A stretch of 64,000 nucleotides of DNA from positions 65,772,139-65,836,138 of the forward strand of contig CM073595.1 in the NCBI GenBank assembly GCA_037074705.1. The letters run 5' to 3'. This DNA is from Zhengitettix transpicula (Eukaryota > Arthropoda > Insecta > Orthoptera > Tetrigidae). The translations under genes and the position numbers were made by a program. Positions 1 to 13,515 of this stretch are shown in pieces (position 1 is the first letter of the stretch; each line of letters begins with the position of its first letter). The notes beneath the pieces were generated by a model. That model made no database searches. It saw only the letters and a list, made by a program, of their open reading frames with translations, and was not told where the DNA came from.

Positions 1-268
1 GTAATGGCTGTGAAAACTTTGCATACCAAATAAATTGTTTAACATCTTTTGGATATTGTGTGAAACAATAGTATGCTACCAAGTGTGGAAATACAGTAAA
101 CATTGAAAGGACAGATTTATACACAAATGTTTTTATTTCAAAGTTGTCTTATGTTGTTTTTAATTAGTTAGTTTTAGTTAATATTACAGTGAAAATAATT
201 GATGTAGTGTTAACATGAATGATTTACCTTTTAATGAGATTTAATTTTAGAACTCTGGTTTATTTTAG

Positions 269-1467
269 GTTGCAGCATTACCTAAAGAGGAAGTTGAGTT
301 AGATCCACCTCCTCCAAAAGGTGCAAAAGGTAAAAAAGGTCGAACTACTCCTCTTAGCCCAGGGCAAAGAGGACGACCTGCTACTAATGCATCAAGTTCT
401 ACACCTACTGTAAGTTCGAGTGTTCCGTCAACGGTTGGTTCTTCACCTGAATCGTCCTCGGCATCATCGGTAGCTTTATCTAATTCGACAGGTCCTGTGT
501 CGATTCCTTTTGTAATGATAGCTCAGCAAACAATACCAGGCAGTACAGCTACTACCACCGTCCCCACTACAAGTAACCTTACACATGGAACACACAATTC
601 ACTCCCTAAACAGGTAATTCATTTTCACTCAACTTTTATATGAATAATTTAGTGTCTAGTGATAATTAACTTATTACTGTTTTTGTGAACTTTCAGGTTG
701 CTACTCCTACAGGTGGCTACAATATAGCGCAACCAGTTGTAATTACTCAATTGGAAAGTTCACCTCAAAGTTCTTCAAGTGTTCACCCTCAAACGCCACC
801 TGTGATTCCACCATCACAGCCAGCAAAGGTATTAAATTAATATTGCACTTTTACAGATACTCTGCTTTGAGCCAGTTTTAAATTCATATTTATCTTTTAT
901 TTCTGGGCTTAAATATTTCAAATTAATTTTTTCAAGTAATTTACATAGGAAAATCATTCATGTGTCAAATTTCTATTCTCTATTCTCATTTTTATGAATT
1001 GTTATATATAACATTATGTTCTATTCCAATTGAAGGTTAAGAAAGGTGTGAAAAGAAAGGCCGACACTACTACTCCTTCTGGAAGCTCATTGGACTCATA
1101 TTCCTCAGACTCTAAATCTGCTAAAATTGCAACCAGAAGAGAATCTGGAAGGCAAATAAAGAAAGTTGTGAAGGACCTTCCTCACTTGCAGGTAGAATAT
1201 GTACTTAAACATTGTGTATAAATATATTTTATTTTATTATAAGAAGGAAACATTGGTTGCTATTTAATGTATTGTTTAAAAGATATGGCTTCCAAGTAAT
1301 TTTAAAATATCAAATTTCTTGTTATTTCAATATACTGTAACTATTAATGGGATAATTAGTATATAAAAACTATATATATTTTCCCACAGCCTCCAAGGCA
1401 AGTTGATGACGGTGTACCATTCCATCAAACGGCTCTCCCACACATGACTTCAGGCACTACTAATCAG
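269..1467 (+). other. fs(1)h: fs(1)h linker between bromodomains 1 and 2 (4 exons)
   Basis: Four small phase-0 exons (115, 44, 52 and 26 codons). The first opens with [12 protein letters not shown], matching the PKEEVEL stretch that follows bromodomain 1 in fs(1)h and BRD4. It then becomes a low-complexity Ser/Thr/Pro region. The third exon carries [11 protein letters not shown] and RRESGR, the basic motif conserved in front of bromodomain 2 in BET proteins (motif A, a nuclear-localisation-like element). The fourth exon is poorly conserved. That bromodomain 1 lies just upstream of the window is inferred from this register. Confidence 0.9.
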
Positions 1468-3188
1468 GTAATTATTTTTTATTTGAATAACGGAAATCAT
1501 TTAAATTTGATAAATTTTTTTTCAGTTTCTTTCTCCATTTCTTCTTTTGTTTTTGCTATATTTCCATGATTTCTTAACAGCTGTGTCCACTTTCCCTCCA
1601 TGTTCCCTTGCAAACCACTATCTCACACTTTCTCTATGTGCCTTTATCATTTTTGACTTCTTCTACCATCTTTTCAAGTATCCAATGCTATACTTTGTTC
1701 ACCATCAAATTGTTAATACTTTATTCAGAAATTGTATGCATTTTGAGTATATCATAATTTCTGATTAGGATAAATGTGTTGATAGATTAAGTAAGAAGAA
1801 AATTTTCTTCGTGTTTTTCACTCATTTATGGATTTATACCAGCCAAAATTCAAAGTTCTAGATTTAATATATTTTGTAAACTTTGTGTTAGATTTTCAGT
1901 AAGCCTGCTTGATTAACTTGCAGATATGTTGGTTGTGTGTTCTTTCCAATTACATTTATTACCTTCCCATTACTTGCTTATGGCTAGCCTTTGAACTAGT
2001 TTGTGAGTTATATGTTTTGATTTAAATGTGTAACTAACTTGGTCTAGTTGGGCTGTGCAGATGTAAAAATCAAATTTTCGAGGACAGGCCTACTGTCCTG
2101 AAGGGAGGTGCTCAGTCCCTTGACAATTTGACATTTATATTCTTGACAACATGGCTATACCAACTGTCAATTTAAGGTAAGTCAGCTGTTCCTCTTCCCT
2201 ATCCAAATGAGTTAATTAAATTGACAATGTCACATTCTTAGTTCCTTTATGTGATGAGGTCAAATTAAATAACACATTTGGATAGGAAAGAGATAGCTTA
2301 GTCGACTTATCTAAAATCAACTGTTGGACCAGTCATGCTGAGCAGAAAATAATTTTTTCAATTTTTCGAGGACCTTAACCCTTTTTGTCAGGAAAGAAGA
2401 TGTGAACTGTGTGCCAGCCGCACACTAATAGAATATATATATATTCAAACTTGAATAGTGAGGAAGGATAGAAATAAATAGGAGGATTGTGCTTTATGTG
2501 AATTTATATGCTCAGGCGAATTCACATAAAGCGCAATCCTCCTATTTCTCCTATTTATTTCTATCCTTCCTCACTATCCAAGTTTGAAAGTGAATTAGTT
2601 CCTTAATGGATTCTCCTAATATTGTATATATATATATACATATATAATTTCTTATTTTTTTATCCATTTTATGTTTTGTTTCAGGTGAAGCCAAAAGATA
2701 AATTAACAGACTCACTAAAGGCCTGCAATGAAATTCTAAAGGAACTCTTTTCTAAAAAACATTCTGTAAGTATATAACTAAAATCTTCTCAGTATAATGT
2801 ACTACAATTTTTATATTTAAGTATTCATTTAATAGGTTCTTGTTTATTCTTAACTGTAAGTTTTTTCCGCTCAAGCATTCCCTTTTTATTCTGTTTATTT
2901 CTGCAAATAAATTGGCATGCATAATTCTATCTTGCAAATTTAGGAATGAAATAAGCTGTTTTAGTCCATTCTGTGTAAGCAGCATTCTGCATAGTGATAC
3001 ATAATTTTTATGCAGAATGTAGTGTTAGAATAAGTTGAAGTTATAACCTATGTTGTATTTTAACATTCATGGGGAATAAAATTGTAAAATATGGAGAATT
3101 TGTAAGTAGTGCCTATATGTGCCTCATTCAGAGGAGGTAAAGGATTTTTATTATTTTATGAGCATGATATTACTAAGGATGAATAAAG

Positions 3189-3265
<77 letters not shown>

Positions 3266-3658
3266 TATGGAAAGGATAGAGAGATAGGTTGTGGCTTACC
3301 TGAAAGTGAAGTGCGGTGTCGCCATGAGGAACTGAAGGTTGTTCTTCAAATTTTCGGAGGCTCTCAGCCTCCTTCTTCAGGAAGGAGTGTTACACCATTT
3401 CGTGCACCGGCCAGCTGCGGACTGCGGAGATTTGACCGCAAATATTATAGCTGTCAAATCTCCGCAGTCCACAGCCGGCCGGTGCACGGAATGGTGTAAC
3501 ACTCCTTCCTGAAGAAGGAGGCTGAGAGCCTCCGAAAATTTGAAGAACAACCTTCAGTTCCTCATGGCGACACCACACTTCACTTTCAGGTAAGCCACAA
3601 CCTATCTCTATCCTTTCCATACCAATATTTTTGACAATGTGACATTCTTACTATTACA

Positions 3659-3714
<56 letters not shown>

Positions 3715-6700
3715 AATATCATATAAAAAGCAGAATAGCACTGACTAAGAAAGCCTCTTTGAAAATGAGAAACCTTCTGCTCGCCAACATTGAAATTGGA
3801 TTGAGTAGTAAGTTCATGAAATTATCTGTTGAGTACAGTGCTTTTAGGATATGAAACTTGGACAATTGGAAAGATCTGAAATTAGTGGAAGCTTCTAAAA
3901 TGTTACGGAAGATAGTTGAAGACCAAATGAACTATAACGCTGGGAATAATAAAGTTTCAGGACACATGTGACATGACAGCAACGTATCATTTCCAAGTAG
4001 TTGTATCATTAATTCCATTCCTTACATGGGTAATGGATGACTGCATCAAAGAACCTTTTTCAGAACACATCAACTTTAACTATTCTCTTAAATTGTTCTA
4101 CCGCATAACTCCTCGATCTTTATATTCTGCCTGTTTCTGCTCTTTGAATGATCAAACCATGCTTTTACACTTCACCCACTTTTATATGTCCTTTCATTGG
4201 CTAAAAGTTAATTTTAGTGACATCCAATGAGATCATCTTCCAACCTGTATTATTTAATGATATTATATAAAAGAAACCATGTGGCGCCTTACATAAAGAT
4301 TCACAGATTTGTAATGCATTTGTCCTTACAAATCTTGAACAAGCTGTGTTGTTTAAACTTGTTAGATGCTAAAATAAACTTTGGAAGCCATCTGTGACAA
4401 TCTATTATTGGTGTCCTGTCCTCATGAAAGCAGGATGATAGTTTACAATCTTAAAGCATAAGTACAATCAGAAATAAATTACTACATATATAAATAATTA
4501 AAAATGAATATGCCAATCCTTCTTCATATGTCACACACTAACCCCCCCTCTCCCCCAATTTAATAATCTATTTTAACCAATTGTAGTATAAAACTCCAGT
4601 CGACTATTAAATTTGTCAAATTTTTTAAGACAAATAGTAGTGAGCTTGTAATAATAAGAATCCTTGTTCATTTTGATGTATACTTGGTTAATTCATGTGG
4701 ATATTGCAAACAATCTAATGTTTAACCTACATTTCTAAAAAAATTGCTTAAAGCCATTTCAGAGTAATGTCATACATTATGGAGAAAGATTTGCTAACAT
4801 TTAAAACATAATGTTTCACAATCTACAGTGTATTGTTGAAGAGAGATGGATTGGTAATTTTATATCATTTTTTAAACTTAACTGTAATACAATTTATATA
4901 CTCTGCACTGAATATATTATGATGATCAATAAAAATTATATTGTAAAACTGATTATTCAATTAGAATTTTTTATATCCCAATTTTACAATAGATTTAGTA
5001 AAATCTGGATAAATTTGGTACTAACTTGGCATGTAAATTTGAATCAGTTTCCCTAGTCTCTTTGGGTATTCCTGTAGTCATATATTTTATTGCTAGAGGT
5101 ATTCTTTGAAAAAATAAATAAAATATAAGTTTCCTTTTTCATAGAATTTTTTTTTCCCTAAGGGATATGCATGGCCATTTTATAAACCAGTGGATGCAGA
5201 GTTGTTAGGACTCCATGACTACCATGACATTATCAAGAAACCAATGGATTTGGGTACTGTGAAGGTAAGAGAGATTTTGTCATTAAATATTGTGACAATA
5301 GATACATAAATTTTATTAATTTTGCTTCTTACCCCTTATTGTTTTGTCTTTACATATTGTGAGAATAGAGACATAGCAAACGTGCCTCATTTTACTATCG
5401 AATCTTTATATATATATGTCTCATTAGTATTAAAAGAAACTGAATGCACAATTTAATATAGTTTTTAATAAGTTGACATCTGGTTAGTTATAAATGGAAG
5501 ACCTGATGCTAATGAAATGTAGTAATGCTACAGAAGAATGATGACAAAGTAAAACAAAGTGTGTTTTATAAAATATCAGAATGTGAAGGTCGTCTTATAT
5601 ATATATATTGGTATGGAAAGGATAGAGAGAGAGGTTGTGGCTTACCTGAAAGTGAAGTGCGGTGTCGCCATGAGGAACTGAAGGTTGTTCTTCAAATTTT
5701 TGGAGGCTTTCAGCCTCCTCCTTCAGGAAGGATAAGTGCTCTGTAAATAAAATATTTGATAGGGTTGTATGAAATAATTTTAAAAAATCCTTTGCAATGA
5801 TTAATTTAATTACATGTATATTTAGCAAAATTTCTGTCGAATGAAACTGACAATACTAGCAAGAAGGAATACATTCAGAATAAACTAAGATTGTAGTATA
5901 AGTGACAGTGGAAGCTAAAATTATATGGGAAGAGACGCTCTGTATATAATTAGTTCATAAGTGTTGCATTTAGTAGGTATTGTGATAAGCTGTGACAGGT
6001 GGAACAATATGCAGAACTGCAACAAACTGGTCACATGACTGATTTCTACAATACGACTCTTACTGTGCTCATTTGAAGTCAAATGGTGTGTTAATATTAT
6101 TTGCGCAACCTTCAATAAGATTATTTTGTAGTAGTAGTATTATGTCAATTTATGGTTCTAGAGATAGTTTCATCATATTGAAATTTTGTGTAACCATTTC
6201 TATTTAGTTATTTCAAGACAGATATAATTCATAAATTTAATTTTGATCTCTGTATTCTAATTAACATGCTTTTAACTCGTGTACAGTCTAAATTTTACCC
6301 GTAGATATTGTATTTTCACTTTATGCCAAATGTCTGAAATGAGTTTTATTTTATAGTTACTAAGTAGTTGTTTATTAATTATATACGAATGAAGCTGCTT
6401 TTGAAATGCTATGAAGTATTTATCTGAAAAAGCCTCTTAAGAATTTTTAATTATTCTGTACTGTGTAAAACTTAATCTGTCAAATGATAAAATATTACAA
6501 ATTGTATTCAATGTAGTGTAATATTAGGTTTAGACATTGATGGATGGAGCTGTTGTTAACTGGGACACAGAAATCTTATTTTGTTTAAGTAAGATCAAAC
6601 TTTAGTTTTCATTGTTGTTGCAAGTAATGATTGAGTTTTTTTGTCAATAACAGCAAAAGATGGATAATAGAGACTATAAAACTGCAGCTGAGTTTGGATC

Positions 6701-9700
6701 AGATGTGAGATTAATTTTTACCAATTGCTATAAGTACAATCCACCTGATCATGATGTGGTAACAATGGCTAGAAAATTGCAGGATGTCTTTGAAATGAGG
6801 TAAGCTTAATTTACATACTGAAGGCTCATGTAAACAAAAGTTACAATTTTAATGCACTAAATTTATTTGAATTTCAACTCTTTTTATGTGTTTGATGTAA
6901 TGATGAAATTACTGAAAATTGCATAATACTGTTTATGTTTTTGCGTAATAATATTAGACAATTTGTTCCCTGGTATTCACTACAATTAATTTACATTTTT
7001 ATAGTTAATTTTCTATCTATTTATTATATTATTTTTGCATTTTTATGGTTGTTTCGTATACAGGTACGCTAAAGTACCTGAAGAACCATTACCTGGAATA
7101 AAAACTGAGAAATCTTCAACAGCATCATCAGGTAGTGAATCTAGTTCAGAGTCTTCCTCAGAGTCTGATGATTCTGAAGCAGAACGTGTTCGGAAATTGG
7201 CATTACTGCAAGAACAGGTATTTTATTCAGTTAGATATCTACATACTAACTTATATTACACAATGGTACCTTTTCAGCAATATTTTACTTTTTCAAATGA
7301 TGGACCAATAACAACAACATAGTTCAAGCAAAAATTCTCATTTCAACTTTTCTATATCCTCACAATATATTTATTGATTCAGAATAGTTTATTTAAAAAA
7401 ATTCTAAATTTTCTAATTATTTTGATAGGAAAATTATAAAATTCCGTTCATCTTTGTTTGTTTGTGTATTACACATTTGTTTTACATCTTCTACAAATAA
7501 TTATTCTTCCTTACTTTCAACAAGTTAAAATTTATTTGTATTTAAAATTGTTTCAATAGGACTTCATGTTTAGTGTTATAGAAAGATAAAACATAAATTG
7601 TTTCATAAATTTATTCTTATTATGTGTTTCTTGGGTTCACAGCTTAAAGCAATGCAAGATCAAATGCGTAAACTGGTGGAAGAAAGTTCTCTCAAGAGGA
7701 ATAAAAAGAAGAAGGATGACAAAGATAAAAAGAAACGGAAAAAGCTTCCTGAAAAACATGGACCTCTAATTAAGGACCAGAAACCACCACTATCCAATGA
7801 TACTGTTGGTCAAAGTATTTCTAGTGTTGCTTTAGGCACTGGTGATATTAAATTACTTTCCGAAGGACATTCTAGTGTTAATAAAATTGCAAGTACTTTA
7901 ACTACCAATCCCAACCCAGTTACACCCTCCCCCAATTCTACAAAGACTGCTAAAAGTAACAAAACAGCTCGTAGTTCTGGGAAAGCATCTACTAGCAATG
8001 CTCAGCAAAAGAAAACAAAAGCAACTTCTCGGTCTGCTGTAGGTAAAAAGAAAAATTCTGTGGCACCACCCACAAATACATTTGACTCAGAAGATGAGGA
8101 TAATGCGAAACCTATGTCCTATGATGAGAAGCGACAGCTAAGCTTGGACATTAATAAATTGCCAGGTATTTCCAATAATTTTTTTTCAAGTTGTATTATA
8201 TTTCCCATTATTTATTATTCTTTTATAGGGTATTGCTAAATTATTTTTCCAGTTTTAGCATTATTTTTTTCATTATTGTTAGTTTTGTTGATAAATTGTA
8301 CTTTCCTTACATTTTAGGTAAAATTACATTTCTCCATTTTGTTACAATAAGATGTATCACTGAACTTTTTAGATGATTTAATTGTATTGTTTGGCTGATT
8401 ATTTAAATGTTATAAATAATTCCTATTTGTGTTCCTGGGAAGATTACTACTTCATTGTAGATTACAATTTTATTTAATTAATTATATTTTTTATGGATTT
8501 CACGTGTATACTAAAAAATTTTCATTTATTTACTTCTTTATTTATTTACTTCTTTATTTATTTACTTCTTTATTTCCTTGTTTTTAATGGTAATTTGTAC
8601 ATGTATCCTATTATAAACAAAACAAAGAAAATATATTTTGTGTCTGTTAAATTCCATGCAAAGAAGTAGTTTTGGAGTTTATCCATAAAACTGTACAGCG
8701 AAGAGGGATTACATACATTTAAAATAAGATGCTAAAAGGGCTATACAATTATTGTATAATTTTCTAGAAAATGTTGAACTTAATTGGTTAAATGTTGTAA
8801 GAGAAATTAGTTTCACTGGCAAAATTAAGCATTACTTGTTTCTTGTAGGAGTGAAAACTGTCATAATTCACAGATCTGAAGACAATGCAAGTTGTGTCAG
8901 AGTAAGCTGACTGATCACCTCAAGTTCTGTAAGGTTCCTTTAATTACAATATATCATAATGAAAGCACTTCATATAAAAGATAGTTTTGTTCCAAAGAAA
9001 AAAAACAAATTCTTGTATTTGAATTCTTGTTCATATTTTTCTGTGTCCAATTTATGTTTTTATATGGAGTTCGGTTTATATTTTGAAGGTGATAAATTGG
9101 GAAGAGTGGTTCACATCATTCAGTCAAGAGAACCATCTCTTCGAGACTCAAATCCTGATGAGATAGAGATAGACTTTGAAACATTGAAGCCATCTACGTT
9201 ACGTGAACTCGAATCTTATGTAGCTTCATGTCTCAGGAAAAAGCCACGTAAGCCCTACTGTAAGTTTCACTACTAACGACTCACTAAACTGTAACATTCC
9301 CAGACTATTAAATGTTCTTATACTGTAAATTATGTTTTATAACCTATTGATTGATAAGTAATTTCAACTTATGAAAATCTATAAACCATTAGAATGTAAC
9401 TGACTGCCATATTATTTTATATTTCACATTAATTTTAACTGATAATGGTAGATTTTATTTTTGTCACTTTTCTTAGTGCGCTAATTATTTTTAATTAGTC
9501 AAAGTGTCCAACGATGTTTGCAACCTCTGTTTGTTATTCTATAGTAGTTAAATGTTCTCTGTCTGTAGCAATGTTGTTAGCATCTGAATCATTTGTGTAG
9601 TTCAAAATTGTTTGTGCTATTTAGTAATTGACAAAAATGGACACCTGTATTGCCATCTCCTTGCAATGTAATGTTGTAATATTAATTAACCCAGAAATAT

Positions 9701-12700
9701 GAATTATTTTAGTTGAATTGCATTTTAATTAAAACAAAGTATTATGAATACAAATTTTCATGTAATAAATTATAGTGTATTTTTAAATTTCAAATTTTTG
9801 TATTGAAAATACTTTTAATGGAATATAAATGTCACAACTTTGCAGACATTTAGCCTTTTAGGAGAAATTAAATGAGAACCCTTTTTTTGTTCAAATTATT
9901 TTTAGTTTTAAATGATTATAAAACAAACATTTGATCTGTGTCTGGGAATGTTGCACATAGTACGTCTCAGTGTGTGGTTCTGACTGCATGTGCATATAAT
10001 CTTTCTAACATGAATTTTAATATTTTGTTTCTAGCATTTAAAATTTGTTGATGTGTTGTAGCTCTAATTGAAAATAGAATAAAAACTTCATATTTAGTAT
10101 CGTTTGTTGAAGATTTTATTTTTTTCTTACTTCATAAATAGACAGACTTTTCTGTTTTTGAATGCCATGCTAAAAATCAAGAAACTTTTAGTTTTTGTTT
10201 TATTAATTACATGCAATGTTATCCCCTCTTTTCTTGATCAAGTTTATTTGAGTGAACAGCATTTATGATTATATGATCGTCTGGTTCTCTTATTGCTTAT
10301 TGCTTATCGATAATTTCATTTTCCTTTTAATTGAATGCATTCTGCCCATTTCAACATTTCCTTACATTTTGGGATTTTTAATTGCTATTTAATTATTATA
10401 TTAAATCTTAACAATGAACTGGAAACTAATTGTTATGAATTTTTTAATAGATATTCACAATTTTATTTCCCTTTGAGCTTGTGCTAAATATTACTTAGTA
10501 GACAGATATTATTTTATGCATGTTTAATACAGCTAAAATTAATTTTGTTTGGCAGAACCACATATAAATCTAACAGGTGCTTGGTTATTTAGTTGACTTT
10601 TACTTATTTTAATTTTTATGTATATTTTGAAGAATCTTTATTAAATGGTGGGCTGTGCAGTTGTATATTAACATTTGCATGTTTTTAAATGGTTGTTTTG
10701 GTAAAGTGTTGTAGGTTACCTATGACATGTATATAAAAGTATATCTTGAATATGCCTTTCCTGAAATTAACTTTCTTTGTTTATTCAGTTCATAATATAC
10801 TTGTACCAATTTGTTAAAATTTGCACAGTACTCTTGTGTATTTTCTCATCTTGCTTTACAGGGAATTTTTTGAAAATTAATTATAAATTTTTATACAAAA
10901 AAGTATATCTTTCTCAATTCACACATTTGCTTCCACAAGTAACTGCCCAAGGCTAACAAGCAACAATTGGATGGGTCTAATAATGAGTAGGCCAAGTTTA
11001 AATCCACTTTAGCAACAATTACTGTGGAAAAGCAATCCATTGGAAGAATTTCTTTATAAATATTCACAGAAAGCATTGTTTTCAGATTCCACACTATAAT
11101 TTTTGTATTATGCACACTCCATTTGATTTTGTTAAAATTTTGGATAAAAAAAGTTACATGACACACATTGGTATATACATTATATATTCTATGCTCGTCA
11201 CTTACGAGTTTAGTTCCTTGGAATTCATTACATTCATATAATACAATATAATTTTTTCAAATCGAATATAATTGACAAAATGTGGATATTAAACATATAT
11301 TTGAACATTGTTTTATTTAATTTATCTACAAGTGAGTACTTATTGAAGTAATTATACTCGTGTATGGAATGTTAATTAATTGAGGTGAAATTATGCAATT
11401 GTTCTCAAATTTCATTGTTAAAAAATATAGAATTAAATTATGCCAGTTGTCATGGTCATGGCCTCTGCTATTGAAATGTTTTAGTCTTCTCACAAGCTTG
11501 CTTAATCGGAATCAAGAATCCATCTCATATCTGATATTCTACAATAAGTATCACTTATTTATCAAAATGTTAGTATCTATTATTGTTGTGATGTTTGTCC
11601 TCTGTTGCCTAGAAACTTTTTCCTAAGAAAGAGTATCTTCTGAAGAAACTTTATTTAGAGTTTTTAATGCAGTATATAAATAAACTCTGGCAGAGGTTGA
11701 ATAGATTTGTCTTAATTTTGGCATTGCTCAAACTGCACCCAGTTCACACCTACTATCCTGAAGAAGGGGGCTCAACCCCTCGAAAATTTGAAATTTTATT
11801 TCAACTCTGCTGACTACACCACCTGTCGATTTAAACTGCCCTGTGTCTTTCTTTCCTATCCAAATGAGTTAATCAATTTAACTTTTCTCATGTTTCCTTA
11901 TTTACTTTATAAATATATAAACAGGTGGCATAGTAAAATAAAATTTCAAATTTTTAATGGCCTGAACCCTCTTCTGCAGGAGAGTAGATGTGAACTATGT
12001 GCTTGTCGGGTATATATATATATATATATATCTGTGTGTGTGTGTGTGTGGCGAGGTCAATTTAAATAGGAAAGAGAGACGGCAAAGTTGACTTACTTTG
12101 AAATCAAGTTTGACCTGTCGGGCTGAGGGGTGAAAATATTTTAAAATGTCGAGGTCTCGAACCCCCTTCGTCAGGAAGGGAAGTCTGAACTGTGTGCCGG
12201 CTGGGCCCGAATTGATGAATTTAAATTAAGGTGTACCAGCTGTTAGACAGCAACAATCGACATCCAACAAATTCAACAACTTTATCTCCATCTCGAGCAA
12301 AAAAAAAAAACAATGGAAAAAATACTTACACACACATACTCATTAGAGTGGAAGATAAAAAGTAAAGAAAAGGAAATTAAAAAGAAAATGAATAAGAATG
12401 CGGAATGGATTAAACAGACCATTATATTGACACAAGATTTGAACATAATATTATAACTACTGCAACAATGATTATTATAATAATAATAGAGGATGTTGAG
12501 TCCAGTATTTTGCTTAGACTGTAAGGTGCTCTGGAAGGAGACTTCCAAAAGGTGGGAGTTCAACATTGGGGGAGGGGGGGGGGCGTTAAGGCATTAAAGG
12601 AGGGTCCGTGTGAAGCAACGCTCGAAATTGTTGTAGTTTTGACATTGGGCATGAGCAAATATTCTAAATTGGGTTTTGGATAGTTTGACAGTGCTGCGAT

Positions 12701-13416
12701 GGTTAGCAGTGTGTTCAGGGAGGGGTCGTTTGGCTTGGCCAATATTGAAAGCAGGACAGAGATTGCAATTAATTTGGTAGATGATTTGAGAGGAGAGGCA
12801 GGTAATGTTTTCTTTGAATTTGTAGGTGGCTATTTGTGGAGAATTTTGGAGACTTGTAGTGGGCTGGAGGATGGGGCAGACATGGCACCCACCACAAGGT
12901 TGGCAACCTGGCTTAAGTAGGAGAGTTTAGTTGTGACAGCATGGAGTGTCTTTCTTGTTTGGGTTTTCCATATTTCCCTATACTAGCAGTATCATTTGTT
13001 TACTATGCAATTTCATTGTGGATCAAATATCAGTGAGTCTTTTGTTACAAAGTAATTGGTGCATAAAATTTGAACATTTCCCCCTATTTTTAAACATAGT
13101 TTTTCATTTGGTGTGTGCACTTTCTCCACTTGATTTGTAATATGTTATATTTTTCTCTGGAAAATGTCACTTTCTTTCGTTATTATTAATTAAATTATTA
13201 GTTATACATTTCTGTAATTGATACTTTGTTCACTTTCATCTTCAGTAATTTCACAAGTGTGTGTTGTGAACACTAGGAGATATTGGTGCAATAACAGCTG
13301 TAATTATATCTTTTTCAATAATTTGAAGTTTCTCCTGAAGTTCTCACACCTAACTTATTTGTGTGAAGTAATGTATATTGTCACCAAAATGAACTAGTTT
13401 TCAGCAAGTTGTGTGC

Positions 13417-13515
<99 letters not shown>

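Larger units (their letters stand above)
2685..7084 (+). other. fs(1)h: Bromodomain 2 of fs(1)h
   Basis: Acetyl-lysine-binding four-helix module spread over exons 2685-2765, 5163-5264, 6654-6799 and the start of 7064-7217. Visible landmarks are [13 protein letters not shown] (helix Z), [10 protein letters not shown] (the WPF shelf and ZA loop), [20 protein letters not shown], and [13 protein letters not shown]. The last contains the conserved acetyl-lysine-contacting Asn of the BC loop and the bromodomain-2-specific His. It closes with [17 protein letters not shown]. No key residue is missing, so the domain should be functional. The HD dipeptide in LGLHDY and the PPDH motif identify it as the second rather than the first bromodomain. 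Confidence 0.96.

Noticed and set aside
3119..3499. 126-codon open frame with a long Ile-Tyr run
   Set aside because: The run is the translation of (TA)n, and the rest is the palindromic repeat read as protein; the same peptide appears from both arms.
3509..3542. Complete hammerhead ribozyme
   Set aside because: Only the core, a stem II and GAAA are visible. An extra base precedes stem II and no cleavage site with stems I and III was found, so it is listed only as a hypothesis.
12946..13140. Small plus-strand open frame
   Set aside because: Hydrophobic AT-driven peptide with no features, next to the Penelope-like remnant.
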